Assembly: GCA_009823395.1 (NCBI GenBank)
Contig: CM020516.1
Coordinates: forward strand, 7,829,001 to 7,893,000
Length of the DNA: 64,000 bases
Source of the DNA: Thamnaconus septentrionalis
Taxonomy: Eukaryota; Chordata; Actinopteri; Tetraodontiformes; Monacanthidae
Reading direction: 5' to 3'
Shown here: positions 49,508 to 62,005 of the stretch, in pieces
How positions within the stretch are numbered: position 1 is the first letter of the stretch
Layout: the number at the start of each line of letters is the position of its first letter
Program-made: the position numbers and the translations under genes
The notes under the pieces: generated by a model
What the model was told of the DNA's origin: nothing
Seen by the model: the letters and a program-made list of their open reading frames with translations, nothing else
Database searches by the model: none

Positions 49508-49509
<2 letters not shown>

Positions 49510-51639
49510 CGTCGCTGGATGGAGTTTGTCCGGTGACCGCATGTCTGTAAATTATGAAGGAGCAACACAAGAGGAGCGAGGCAGCGGCGGAGGGATCAAA
49601 AGAAAATATTCAGGCCAGTCACAGCGGATGTGAGCGTGTGCCACCCAAGCCTTCCTGGCCCCACAGATGCCCCACAGATGTCCAAAGTTTTTTTTTGTTT
49701 TTTTTTCCCCCCTCCGTCCATGAGGCCCGAAAGGAGCCACACTCTGGAAAATGAATTTCGGTAAAGGCCCGTCAGCTCGTTAAAGACAAAGCCGAGTGTG
49801 CGCGGCGGGCCTAATCTCTGCGAGGTTAATCACCGACAAATCTTCAAAAAGCTGCCGGCGTATCGCGCTCCGCCAGCTTGCTGACTTCCAGAAGGCGGAC
49901 GACGGAGGAGGGAAAAGGGCTTTGAAAAAGAGTCCAGCCACACCAAAGTGTCCACGCTCTGCACTGTGCACCCCCCCAAAAAAAAGAAAAAGCGAAGCAA
50001 AGCGGAGCAGTTGTGGCCACAGGAGTGATACATTTATTAAAAGCACTCACGAGCCACATCTTTCATTGGTCTTTGAAGTGATTTGGCAGACGGGATGGGA
50101 GGGGCCGACCAAGGGATGGAGGGATGGTGGGGAGGCAGCAGAGGGGGGGGGGGCGTGCCTGCCTGATTTTAGCCTGTGGTCAGATTATATTCCCTCTGGG
50201 TGGAGTGGGTCCCATTCAGAGCGACCTCAATAGCCCTACACTGGAGTACCTGCGTCGGTGAATGGGCGAGAAAAAGGGCCCGAGCAGAGAGCGGGTGGGG
50301 CGGCGGGGGGGGGGCGAGGGGGGGGGCGGCGAGCGTGAACAATGTGGCGGCCTTCTTTCTATTTCCCTGATTATATTGATTAAACAGCTCAGGAGAGGCG
50401 CGCGGGAGGCGCTGGCCATTGTGTGGAGATGAGGAGTGGCGGGGCCGAGGTTGGAGGGCCACTGATATAAATGCCCCCACCACCACCACCACCACCCTTC
50501 CACCACTGCCCCAGTCCTCTGAGCTCCACTTGACCTATAGGTGGAGGACGTAAAGCTCTCGTTTCTGTATGGAAGCATGCGTGTAGCCCTCCAGTCCGTC
50601 AGAACACGTGACGGGCGGCTCCGCGACGGCGGGTTTTGAATTTCACTTTGGCACAAAACCGACGACGCGAGGAGAACGTGGAGTCGGTGAGGTCGTGGGG
50701 GAAAAAAATCCTTTAAAATGTTTTTAAAAGAGGCCACATCTGCAGAAGTTCAACAACTTTCACGTTTTCATCCCTCCCTTTAAATTTTATTAAACGGCCC
50801 GATAACATATCGCCTCCGAGAGCTTTTATTTCTAATCCTGTAACCCTGTTGAAGCAGCCGTATATGATTCATAAAACTCATTCATAAAACAGGACATTTA
50901 GCCCTCTGTTTACAGCCCACATGCAAAAGCGCTGGGTTTAGCTTCCTGCTTGGCTTCTCTGGACTTTTCTGTTTGGAAGGGCACTAGGTGCAAAGTACAC
51001 AGAGGGCAGAGTCAATCAACCAACCAACCAACCAACTAGGGGAGCTTTGTGACATCACAAAGGGATGATTTCCACAACTGTGTTCGCGGGGGGAAAAAAA
51101 CAACTCAAATTTTCATGTTATTTCCATCTCTTTCCGTGTTTTTCTTTGAACGATCGACACAAAAGTTTGCTTCAATCTGTTAAGTGGCCACTCGGGCTCG
51201 CTTCCTCTCAGCGCCGCATCGCTAACCTGATTTGACGAGCGATAAGGGCACAAAGACACTCTGACCTCTAACACACACACACGCTGCCAGATGCTCCGCC
51301 CTCCCAGAGATGTTATTGCCGTCCTGGGAACGGTTAACGTCTTCAACTTTTACATCACCTCCACCACTCCTGACAACAGATCCTCCTCCCCGCCCCCGTC
51401 TCCCCAGCAGCATCATCATCATCATCATCATCATCGCTCCCAACCACCCACCCACCACCAGCCCTCTCACACTCCGCCACTGGCTGCATTACACGCAGTT
51501 TTCAACACGCGCACGCACGCTCACACTGCCCCGAGGAGGAGGAGGAGGTAAACATCAGGGATCAGGGAAAAGAGGAGGAGAAACAGCAGCAGGAGGAGGA
51601 GGGGAAGGAGGAGGAGGAGGCCGGATGATGTTCACTCAG

Positions 51640-51947
51640 CGTTCAGCAGGACTTCGCGTGGAGTTTGGAGCGGCAGGGTGAGGAGAGGGAGACGGGACAG
51701 ACCCAGAGGGACACCCGAGCCGAGCCCAGAGCCGGGAGACACTTTCCCGAAGTGGAGGAGGAGTGAGCGGCTCCCCCACGAGAGACCAAGAGCCAGAGGA
51801 ACAGCCGACAACAACCTGCTATCGCTCCTCCTCTCCTCCCCTTCTCCACCTCCTCCTCCTCCTCCTCCTCCATCCTCGCTTCCCCCTTTCATTTGATCAC
51901 ATCCTTCACTCCGCTCGCAGGAGAGGGCGAACGTGCGCTGACAGAAG
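51640..51947 (+). other. Probable non-coding first exon of the ndnf-like gene
   Basis: A CpG- and purine-rich stretch without a long conserved frame ends in ...ACAGAAG followed by a strong donor, GTAAGA, at 51,948. The next acceptor, TGTCTTCTGCAG ending at 54,544, opens the exon with the ndnf-like start codon, so this is the natural upstream UTR exon. The 5' boundary is a guess and no TATA box is clear. Confidence 0.4.
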
Positions 51948-53035
51948 GTAAGAGGAGGGGGCTTTGCAATGCACGGTGTCGTCCCCGCAGAGCACAAGTG
52001 TGCGTTTGTTTGGGTTTGTGTGTGTGCGTGTGTACATGTGTGCGTGCACGGGAGAGAGGATGAAAGACAGAGTTGGACTCGGCGAGTGCGTTTCGCATTT
52101 CAGCTGCAATGTGTTCAGTCCCAAACTTGTTCTCTTTGGCAAAAGCCGTGAGAGGTTTTTTGCAGGATTTGGGGATTTTTTTTTGCATGTTTGAGGGTTA
52201 CTGATGTCCGTCGTCTTGACATTTGAAAAGTGTCCATGTGCAGCAAAGGGAAGGAGAAGACGTAAGGCGTGTGCCCGTCCCACCAAAGTGTTGCACGGAG
52301 ATGGAGCAAGGTGGCACAGAAGGTCAGCGGACCTCCGGGGCAGCAGCGGAGGCTGGTAAACCCCCTATGGAAGCGAGTCAGATCAGTTAGATCAATGTTC
52401 CTCTCAGGTTATGGTGCCACAGGACGCTTCCTCTGCTCACGGCGGTTCCTGAGGGGACAACGCATCCCGCGGGGACCACCCCATGCCATTTAATCCGTCC
52501 CTGCCCACAGATAGCAGAAGGCAGATGGTCCTGCCAGAGCGGCAGCGGGGAGAGATAGAAGATAGCGGACACAATGAGCCGTCCCTCTGAAAGCCAGCCT
52601 GCGTCAACTTTTAAATAAGCCAGTGAGTGAGTGAGTGAGCGGAGAGGCGGCCACAAAGAGGAGAGAGCAAAAAAAAAAGAAAAAAAAGTGAGCTTTTTTT
52701 TCCGGTTTTTAAGGGTATTTGTAATTGAAGCCCAAAAAGGCCGAGTCCAAAAAAAAAAAAGTCGAAGGTCTGGGATAATTATAACAGAAAAAGGAAACTC
52801 ATGGAGAAGAACAGAAGAAGTGACCATCAAAGTCACCGGCTGGTGTCTTTAAAGTGGAGTCTATTTATTTATAGCGGGCCATACTTAACTTCTCTGGGCT
52901 CCCCTTCCTTTGTGAGACACAGCTTCTTCTTCTTCTGTTTTTTTGCCTTTATGATAATTCAATTGGCCACAATTTGCTGAGGAGCTGTATGCATATTTTA
53001 TCAGCGGCTGCATTTTGAAGGCACGGCCCGCCAAG

Positions 53036-53091
<56 letters not shown>

Positions 53092-53212
53092 ATGCGCATG
53101 CAGCCGTCTGCTAATGTGCAGCACATTCAAACACGGGACGCACCAGTCAGCTGTGTGCGTTTGGCAAAATCTGTGCTGTGCGAATCTATGGCAATTTTGT
53201 GCTTGTGCATGA

Positions 53213-53282
<70 letters not shown>

Positions 53283-53484
53283 GCATTTCCTGTGATTCCA
53301 GCCCTCCTTTAGTTTTTCCCCTCCCCCCCTCCTCGCCTGTAATTACTCCGGGATCCAACATCCTCCTCTTCCTCTCCTTCTTCCTCTTCTTCTTGCTCTC
53401 CATTTCCACACATACACGCACCCTCCCATTTCAATCTGCTTCTCTCTCCCGCTGCATGTCTCTCAGTTAAAGCTTTATGTGTCG

Positions 53485-53517
<33 letters not shown>

Positions 53518-53828
53518 CCCTTGCGCGAGGATAATGAGCAGACAGCCTCTGCGCGACTTTGTAGCTCTGCGACTGGGTTTTATATATTTATTTATTTATT
53601 TTTTGGATCTCGGAGGGGAAAAAAAGAAGCCGCCGTGGTGGTTCCACAGCGGTTGTCATCTGATCCACGGGGGCACGGCGCTAACATAATACACCTTGTT
53701 AGACGGGAGGCGGAGGAGTGTGTTCTGCCGAGGCTGCGTGACTTTGAACAAATGTGTTTTCTCCGGGGAGCAGCGGAGAACAGCGAGACCTGTAATCATC
53801 CGATCCACCGCCGTCGACGCACACATAA

Positions 53829-53864
<36 letters not shown>

Positions 53865-54544
53865 CGTTTCATGTGCGTATGTGTGTGTTGGGGTGCGGGG
53901 TGTTAAAGTGGTGCCAGGAAGAAAGTAACGAGAGAAAGGAGATACAGAACGCGATGCTAACGCGCGCGCACCCCCTGCAAGGCTTTTGTGCGTTTGCGTT
54001 CTGTGATTGGATTTGGCTGCACACGACCCCAGCAGGTGTTTGTTTTCTGTGTGCAGGTTTTTTTTTTGTTTTTTTTTTTCTCTCCCTCCTTCTTGATAAA
54101 CTGGCCACTAACAGCCCTGATGACAGACATTCGGAGTCCGGGGCTCATTCGGGCTAAAAATAGAAATGTAGGAGTAAAAGGCATCGACTCGGGAGTGATA
54201 TTAGCAATCCCACTTCACACTTTGAAAAGTATGGTGCGATGGCTGATTTTTTTTTTCCTCCACTTTTTTTCATATAGATACAGCTTGCGTCAAGCTGTTA
54301 ACAACCCCCAAACACACGCCTGAGCAATATAGCATGGCAATTTCTTTCCGCCTGCATGAATAATTCTGTGTGAATAGGATGGGATGTTCCTCCATATCAA
54401 TGAATCACCAGCCGCCGCAGCTCCTTAGCGTCCGCGTGAACGCTACAATAGGAATTTAACAGCCTCCGTGAGTGTGTTGCCGTGCGTGCGAGCGTGCGCT
54501 TGGTGAGTGATGGCCTTGACCTTTTACTCCGATGTCTTCTGCAG
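51948..54544 (+). other. Probable 5' UTR intron of the ndnf-like gene
   Basis: Contains two TG microsatellites (53,041-53,090 and 53,217-53,280), a CT run near 53,493-53,518 and a CA run at 53,831-53,862. No coding exon was seen. Confidence 0.5.
53041..53280. repeat. Two (TG)n microsatellites
   Basis: TG runs at 53,041-53,090 and 53,217-53,280, separated by about 125 bases of unique sequence. A (CA)n run follows at 53,831-53,862. Confidence 0.95.
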
Positions 54545-54594
54545 ACCTCAGACGTGGTGTGGGGGGAAAAAAAAGACACACACACTCCTGCAGC

Positions 54595-57500
54595 ATGGCC
54601 CTCCTGCCCCTGTCCTGGTGTCTGGCAGCGGCTCTGGCGCTGTTCTGCGGCCCCTGGTGGCCCCAGGCCCACTCGGCTCTGGCCCCTGAGAACGAGGTGC
54701 CGCTTCGCCCGACGACGTGGCTCCCGGAGGGGAAGATCACCACCGTGTCGCTCCCCAAAGGACGAACTCGCAGGTAGGATGACAGATTGGACGTGGGCAA
54801 AGGTGCGAGCCGTTAAGCAGTCATGTGTCGGCCAGGTGGCGGCTCTCGTTACTGCTGCTGCTGTTTCTCAGCGCCATGAAATTCCATTAAATAGCATCTG
54901 TTGGAGGCTGGCAGTGCAAGCAAACCATCTTTACAGTCTATAAACAACTGCATTTCTCATTTGAAATGTAGATTATTGCACATAAACCCTGTTATGATAA
55001 ATAACAGTAGATGCTGCCGTGGCAGCAGCTTTGTGAGAATTGGATGGTATTATCTCATTAAAAGAAGAGCTAAGAATAGCATTGAAGACTTTTTTTTTTC
55101 AGTGGACAACATGTTTTTGCTTTGCTCCAGACTGAGTTTGGCCAGATTGATGAACACCGTGGAGCGTCACAGCTCCCCTGTGTATGTAAAAGCCGAACCT
55201 CATCAACTTCTCCACTTTCCAAATATTGTTTATGGGCTCTTGTCTTCACCAGATGGGTTTGTGAAAATGCCAGGTGTAAAAAAAGTTTTCAGAGGAACAC
55301 AAAGTACAGAATTTCTTCTCAAAGATAATAAGTAATAAGGTGATAGATAAAAAAAAAAACCATTAAAAAAAAGAGAGTGGTGTTTTTTACCTGGTGGCTT
55401 TAATTGAAAACGGAAAAAACTGAGGACAGAAATTCTAATCAATTAATAGATCAGGCGGTGTGAGGTTCGGACTAATCTCACTTGCAAAACAAACACGGAC
55501 AATGGAATATTCATGGGAAAACAACGCCGAAACAATTAAACTTGTGCGTAATTAAAAAGAATGAATAGAATCACGTCCCTTCAAAAGGACACTGTGTGCC
55601 AGAGAGGGAGTGCTTGACCTCATCTGATTGGCTCGTGGGAGTACAACAATGCCACGAGCACAGGACAGGGGGACCCACTCTAGTGTGCGCTGGCAGACAA
55701 TAATGAACAATGCCAATGAGTAATTTTCCTGAGTTCAGAGTCTTTAAACGGCTTATGTTGTCCCACCATCGGGCTCAACGCCAGCAGAAAGACAACTGAA
55801 AATGTTGCCTCCTGTAAAGTAAATGAAACCAAATGAAACAACAGCTTCACTGCAACAGTATCACATGTTGCAAAGTCACAAGTAAGTGGATCATCCCAAA
55901 AAAAATCAAATTTCAAAAACCAAATTGGATATCTATGGGAAGAAAAAATATTCCTTTTAGCATACAGATCTCCCTTCCCGCTTCCCGCCAACCTCTGACT
56001 GGTGAAAAAGTTCCCACTGAGCGCCATAAATAAAACCTGAGACCTGTTCATCAGATTTGCCCTTCTTTTTCTGCTTCAATAACACCAGACAGCGTCTGAT
56101 TCCAGCACCACTGTAGAGCGAACGAGAGAAAGTGGAGCCCATTTGGCCTCGACCCGAGGCGGCGCTGCCAGTGCTCGCGTTCTGAATCGCGGTGAGGCTG
56201 AAACCTCCCCCCAAATAAATAAATAAATAAAAAGCATCTCTCTGTGTGCTGCAGTCTGTCCATCCGTAGATGAGGTCACGCAGAACGCCGCCGCGGAAAC
56301 AGTGATTCAGTTATTAATCACTCCGCGTAATAAGTCGCAAAGTGCCTGTGAGAATGACAGCGTTGCGCATCTGCTCGGAAACAACGGCCATCTGCGCGGC
56401 ATCGTGAATAATGATGTCGGCGGGAGAGGGAAGCAAATATTTGTTCGCAAACAAACCGCGCCGCAGCTTCGGTCTCATTACGGGTCGCTGGTGAAAAGGT
56501 GGAGGAATGGGTTTGGGTTTAAATCAGCAAAGGCGGGGGGGTTTGTTAGCATCGGAATTAAAAATACAGCGAAACGGTCCTTTATTGTGCCACTCACCAT
56601 GCAAAGCACGATCCCCGGTAGCTACAGCAGCAAACAGGCAGATATCAATCAGCCTCATCACGTGACTCCCCGGGTCACCTCCTCCCATCCTGCTATCATG
56701 TGTCCGATCGGCGCGGAGGCAATTTGGGAGGCGAGATGTTTCAAACAGCTGCAGCCAGCCGAAAGGTTTTCAAGACAAGGGTAATCACGCGGGCCCAAAT
56801 GAAAAGAACTTTGCGCGGTGTTCACCGGAAGATATCTTTGTCTTTTCATCCGTCACCTTGTTGCTTAAATGGGAAGCCGGATGTTATCGGGTTGACATTG
56901 GCGGCCGCGCACCGCAGTGATGAATCAGACTCCTTCTTGCGGTGACTATCTGTGCCGTCTCCTCCTCCACAGACTGTACTTCACGCTGAAGAAGAAGGCT
57001 CCGGCCATGTCGGTCACCGTCAGCCCCTGTGACTCCCCCCTCGAGTGGAGCCTGGCCGCCCGGACCTTGAAGGACAAACCGCTGAAGAGCCTGCAGTGTG
57101 AGGGAACCACACGCGTCCTCAGATAGCCTCTTTGGCCTCGTCGTCGTCACTCAATCTGGCCGAGCGCGAGCGATCGATGAGACATTATCGTGCCGACACT
57201 CCAAACTTTCTTATCAGACCCGGCGAAACTTTTTGACCAGGATTCATTGCAAAAATAGTTGAATACCGAGGGAATTGTTGGTTCAACTGCAGCCGGGGCA
57301 CGTCTTGTAGGTCAGGTGAACTGATGAGCAAAGTGTTGAGTACAAACACCAATTTGTTTCATCTGGAGAGAGTTGAACTTGCGTTGAGAGTCGATAGAGT
57401 TGAACTTGAGTTCTAAAACAACAGTCTGCGGCTCTTTTATAGGGACTTCGTTAAACTGTTGCACCTTGCGCATCACCCAAAACTGTCCATACAGAGAATT

Positions 57501-60500
57501 TGAATAATTACAGAACAGACTACAGAACAGTTAGCTACACATCCTATTTATACCTAAGATCTTTTCATCTAAAGATGTGCTTCTTTCATAAAGTGGCCCA
57601 AGTTGTGCGTCTGTATTTTATGGACAACTTTTCTTACAAGTAAACTTCTTCCATCCACTTCCTCTGTTGAGGCCTGAGTGAGTGACAGTGACACAGATGT
57701 GACAGTGAGGAGTGCAATGGTCTCCGATCGTCACATTCTCATCCATATTTCATGAAGGTTTTGACCTAAAATCCCATAATTTGACACAAGGGAGATGAAG
57801 AAAAGGAAGAAAAAAAAAAGGCCAGCCAAGCTCTTAATTCAAACGCTGAATAAACAGTCACTGCATCAGCGAGGCTCTTGGATTTTACAACTTCAGACAA
57901 ATCAAGACATGAATCAGAATTTGAAATACAGGGCAGCAAAAAATAACAAGACAAGACTGGAGAAACAATCAGGGAACATGATGAATCTGGCAAGCCTGGG
58001 CCGATGCAGATTTTTCAGTAAACTTGCTTGGGAAAGTTTCACGCTTCTTTTTTTTTCCCCAAGTTATCTAAACAAGCCTCCCCTGATGGTAAAATATAGT
58101 TATGGAGTTAAAAATGACACATGAATCATTCAGACCCTGAGCTCATGGTTCTCCATCGCCGGCCTAAATTATTCACTTTGATTCTGACACATTTGGTCTC
58201 ATTTGAGGCGCAATTTCTGCTTCTCTGAGAGAGGAAAACAGGGAAGACAAGCACTGGTGGGTTTCATCCGTGTTCAATGGCCAGACGCATCACTCATGAA
58301 CTAGGGAATGTTGGCGGCTAGTAGAATCAATCAACTTTCAGGAGAAAACAAATTAAACCCTTCAGAGCAAGCAAGGTGTGAAAGTGGCCTTGTAGGAAGA
58401 AACCTAGAGCAGATCTGGACTCCAGGGGGCGCTCATCTGATTTGACTGATTGGGTTGAAAAGGAAATAAAAAATTTTTTTAGACGAGACAACTGACATTT
58501 TACCTATTGCTCATGTTGTATTTTCTTTCCCCCAATACTTTGCAACTTTATAAACACTAGTTGTGGCCATATTCTCTCCGGGTTTCACGGATTTGAAAGA
58601 GAAGTAAGATCAAGTGTGATGTCAGAAAACAGGAATCAACAATGACATTGTTTGCAGTTTGTTTCCTGACCACTAGATCCTGCACAACCTCACACACTGG
58701 GTCTTTTACTATAAAACCTTGGAATTTAATTCAGGAACATAAATATCACTTCTTGCATACTCATCAGGCTAGAATGGAAAAAACAACAAACATTGGCAGA
58801 AACAGTGAATAGCGCTTTTGTCAGGCTGCAGAGGGAAAGTCGGCTCTTAACTCTGCAGACATCAGTTAATCAGAGGCAGCCATGCACCAGCTGATACCCG
58901 AAGCATGTTTTCAGCCAGAGCGTGTCGTTTAAGCCGCTTCAGCTGGCAACGCTCAGTGCGATCTGCGACCTCGCGGTGACGACAGGGCAGAAAAACTTCC
59001 GGCCTTCATTAAACAAATGTGTAACCATCTCCGAGACTCGTTCCGCACGATTCGAAGGGCACCGCTCGGCTTTGAATTGGAAATGGAAAAAGTAACTGAT
59101 GTTGACCATAATCGATGTGCACTGTGGGTTGTTTTTTTTTTTGTTCTGTCAGGGAGCAGCAAGAAGAGCACGCCCGAGGTGTGGTGGCAGGGACCAGGGA
59201 CCGAGGAGAGGATGCACAGCTACTCTGGCAGCGCCGTCAACAACTACAGCGGTCCGTCCCACCCTCACACCTCCGTCTACATCCTGAGACTGCGCTCCAA
59301 GCTGCAGGGCACCAGGGCCACCGTGTACCTCCACGAAGGCTCGGGGCCCTCGGGCGCCTTCCCTCTGCTCCCCGCCGACCCTCGGGTTCACACGCTGGGC
59401 GTGGGCATGACCAGCGTCACCCTCAGTTGGGCGCCCAGCGCCTCGGTGACCAGCCTCGCGCACAGCCGCAAGGGCCACGAGTACTGCGTCCGCGTCAACT
59501 CCCAGCAAAACTACCCCAGCCTCTGCGCTGCCCGGGTCAGCGAGGGGAGGCAGAGAGACCAGGACCAGGAGAAGAAGGCCAGGAGGAGGGGCGCCGCTGT
59601 GTGGCCCATCTTGAAAGAGTGGTGGTGGCAGCAATGGGACTCCTTCCCCAGAGTCCAGAGCCCGGCTCCTTCCAGTGGGGACGACGAGCACGACGAGCTC
59701 CGGTGTGCCTGCCGGGGCACGGAGAGCGTCTGCACTGTCTCCGACCTGGTGCCTGACACCCAGTACTTCTTTGACGTCTTCGTGATCGACAGGCTCAATG
59801 GGACGAGCCGGGCGTACCAGGGCACAGCGGCCCGGACGCACGAGGAGGCGAGGTCGGCTATCGCCACGCTGAGGGAGGGGGAGCTGCGGTGGGTGTCTTT
59901 CAACGGCAGAGGCTCCGACTCGGAGCAGTTCTTCGCCTTCCGTCCGCGGGGCCCACAGCAGAGCGGGCTGCTCACCCTGCAGAGCTGCGGCGGCGGCGAG
60001 AAGGTCAAGGTCACCGTGTCGAGCAAGGGCCAGGTGTTGACCTCACAGGCTGTCAAGGGTGATTTAGCCCACATCTGGCTCCAAGGAAGCCCCTCTTATC
60101 TCATACACTTGGAGAGAGAAGGCAAAACGCCTCCTGCCGGAGCTCCGCCCGGAGGGCCTGTAGCCTCGGTGAAGATGCAGGTGTCGTCGGCGTACCACCG
60201 CAGAGGGGTTCCGTCTCTGCCCTCCACCCTGCAGATCAAATCCTTCAACCGGCTGCGCGGTTGTGACAGCGTCACCCTGGCCTGGATGGGCACCGAGGAG
60301 AGGAGCCTGTACTGCGTCTACCGCAGGAAGGTCGGCGAGTACGACGAGGAGGCGGGGGCACCGTCGGCTCTGACTGCGCCCTGTCTGGGCCCCGAGTCCC
60401 GCTCTGACACCGAGAGGGTCCTCTGCAAATATTTCCAAGAGCTGAATCCTCGGCGGGCCGTGACCACGGCTGTGATCGGAGGCCTGGAGCCCGCCACGGC

Positions 60501-60588
60501 CTACGTGTTTGATGTCTATCTAATGAGACGCTGGGGGATCCCGATCAAGTACTCCAGTAAGATGGTGAAGACAAGAAAGGAATGTTGA
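54595..60588 (+). CDS. ndnf-like: NDNF paralogue (neuron-derived neurotrophic factor-like, secreted FN3 protein), three coding exons
   Basis: Coding exons 54595-54773, 56973-57097 and 59153-60588 have phases 2 and 1 matching, totalling 1,740 nt, or 579 aa (human NDNF is 568 aa). Residues 1-27 form a signal peptide (MALLPLSWCLAAALALFCGP...). Then come YFTLKKKAPAMSVTVSPCDS and PLEW, matching the NDNF motif 'PLSVTVTPCDAPLEW'. A first FN3-like region starts at about 177 (DPRVHTLGVGMTSVTLSW) and includes VSDLVPDTQYFFDVFV (about 297-312). The C-terminal FN3 includes PCLGPE, VLCKYF and ends VKTRKEC. N-glycosylation sequons are seen at about Asn133 (NYS) and Asn317 (NGT). Family role: a secreted, heparin-binding factor acting on neurons, endothelium and, in mammals, GnRH neurons. 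A basic/Trp-rich insertion at about 231-284 (including WPILKEWWWQQWDSF) is absent from the human sequence as I recall it. The high GC of exon 3 fits a fast-evolving fish paralogue. Confidence 0.9.
54774..56972 (+). other. ndnf-like intron between coding exons 1 and 2
   Basis: About 2.2 kb of mostly AT-rich sequence with no microsatellite of note and no exon recognised. Confidence 0.7.
57098..59152 (+). other. ndnf-like intron between coding exons 2 and 3
   Basis: About 2.05 kb, AT-rich. No exon, repeat array or RNA gene was recognised. Confidence 0.7.
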
Positions 60589-61260
60589 ACCGCTGCCCTC
60601 TACAGGCGCTATTCAGTATTTGCCGGACAAGGGGGGCGAGGAGTGGAAAAAAAAACAAAAAAAACATCAGCCATGGACGTGCTGTCAAGACTGACCATGA
60701 GAACAAAGCCGTGACTGTTGTGGAGGACTGTTACCATGACAGGGAGCACTGGTTGTATTCCATACACGTGGATGGACGGAAGGAAAATGATAGCAGTACG
60801 CACACCAGCAAGAAAACAAAAAAAGTTCATTCCATTTCTATTCCAGCTCTTGTGCTCTTGTCATTATGTTTTTTCATCGTTCATCATAAGGACGTGCCAG
60901 TTGTTCAAGTGCTTCTCTTCTGTGCGGGTACAAAGGACGGATGAGCTTTGTGACGACGGAGAGTCGAGGCAGAGACAACAAAAACAGGGACTGTGCCAAA
61001 TATGCAACAGAAACAGATGGGGCAATAATTAGATATCATCTGAGACGCGCTGGAGGTGGGAGGGGGCGGGGGAGTAGGTGCAGTCTATATCGCAGTGCTG
61101 CATTTTGTACAGGCTTAAAAACAGATTGGTGCAATCTGCAGACGCTTAGTTCAAAGTCAGTGTGTATCTTTGTGTTCTGCTTTCGCATGAAGCAGTGAAA
61201 AGTACTTAGTGACTTTCCTCATTGTCTTTGATGTATCGTTGTGCTGCGCTCAAATGCACC

Positions 61261-61266
61261 AATAAA
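61261..61266 (+). terminator. Probable polyadenylation signal of the ndnf-like gene
   Basis: AATAAA 673 bases after the stop codon, the first good signal downstream, followed by T-rich sequence. Confidence 0.6.
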
Positions 61267-61806
61267 TACTTGGAAATCTGTACATTCAAAACAATTAGCC
61301 TGTTTTTTGACTCTTTGCAATCATATCATATCTATCATCACGGTATTTCAGTGCCTGCTTTAGCATGACTTTCGGTTGAAGGAAAACTTAAGTCAAATAT
61401 ATTGTTGAGAATAATAAATTACACTGAATGGCTGCTTTTTCAAATTAGCATTCTTGTGTTTAATTAGTAACAGTGGAAATTTTCTAGCTAAAATACAAAA
61501 CAATAGCTGGAAAACCATAAGTCTTCTTATGTTCTTATACCTTTTCTGAGTTGCTTACGGAAAATCACAAAAATAATCACAATCACAGTTTACAAACAAT
61601 ACATCTTGAATCTCTTTTAAAACCATGTCACTTCAGTTAGTTTGGTATTTAAAGGTATTTAGAGGAACAAATATAAAAAGGACATTAATGGTGGCCATAC
61701 AAAACAGCTTCTAGGCGCTATGAAGTTCCTGAGGATCTGACACGATTGTGTTGGGGTCCCGAGCAAAGCCTGATTAAGCAGTCGAATGACGAATTCGCTT
61801 GCGGTA

Positions 61807-61815
61807 ACCAATCAG
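61807..61815 (+). promoter_or_regulatory. CCAAT box (NF-Y-type) upstream of dnajc9
   Basis: ACCAATCAG lies about 195 bases before the dnajc9 ATG, in a locally CpG-rich stretch with ACGT motifs (TACGTAAG, CACGTCG, GTACGTAC). NF-Y sites of this form are common in TATA-less promoters of growth-linked genes. The link to dnajc9 is positional. Confidence 0.45.
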
Positions 61816-62005
61816 ACGACGACTGTAACGTCTACGTAAGCACGTCGTTGTACGTACCCATGCCGCTGACAGTACAGCGCGCCAACTTCGTGTTGCCGTC
61901 ATACAAAAAAAGAGCACAGATAAGAGGTCGCGTTGCAACATCTTGCGTATCGGCCCGTTGAAGGTACATTAAAGGTGGTTGAGGGTTCGAATCACTCGGC
62001 CCAGA

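Larger units (their letters stand above)
46401..51500. other. Intergenic region between the SPARC-like and ndnf-like genes
   Basis: After a probable 3' UTR, with AATAAA at 47,109-47,114, no exon is supported. The region contains a (CT)n run at 49,445-49,507, G-run-rich DNA at 50,140-50,330, CA-rich patches near 49.06 and 49.24 kb, and a short CAT run at 51,411-51,435. The proline- and serine-rich open frames near 48.7-49.2 kb and 50.2-50.7 kb are composition artefacts. Confidence 0.6.
60589..62005 (+). other. ndnf-like 3' UTR and dnajc9 promoter region
   Basis: The first part is probably the ndnf-like 3' UTR ending at the AATAAA at 61,261. The rest is a short intergenic interval of about 740 bases to the dnajc9 start codon, including a CCAAT box. 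No other gene was seen. Confidence 0.65.

Noticed and set aside
52885..53421. 178-aa minus-strand frame with His-Thr repeats
   Set aside because: Produced by two CA/TG microsatellites joined by unique DNA; composition only.
59149..60438. Long minus-strand and second-frame ORFs opposite ndnf-like exon 3
   Set aside because: Shadows caused by high GC of the real exon; the plus-strand frame matches NDNF throughout.
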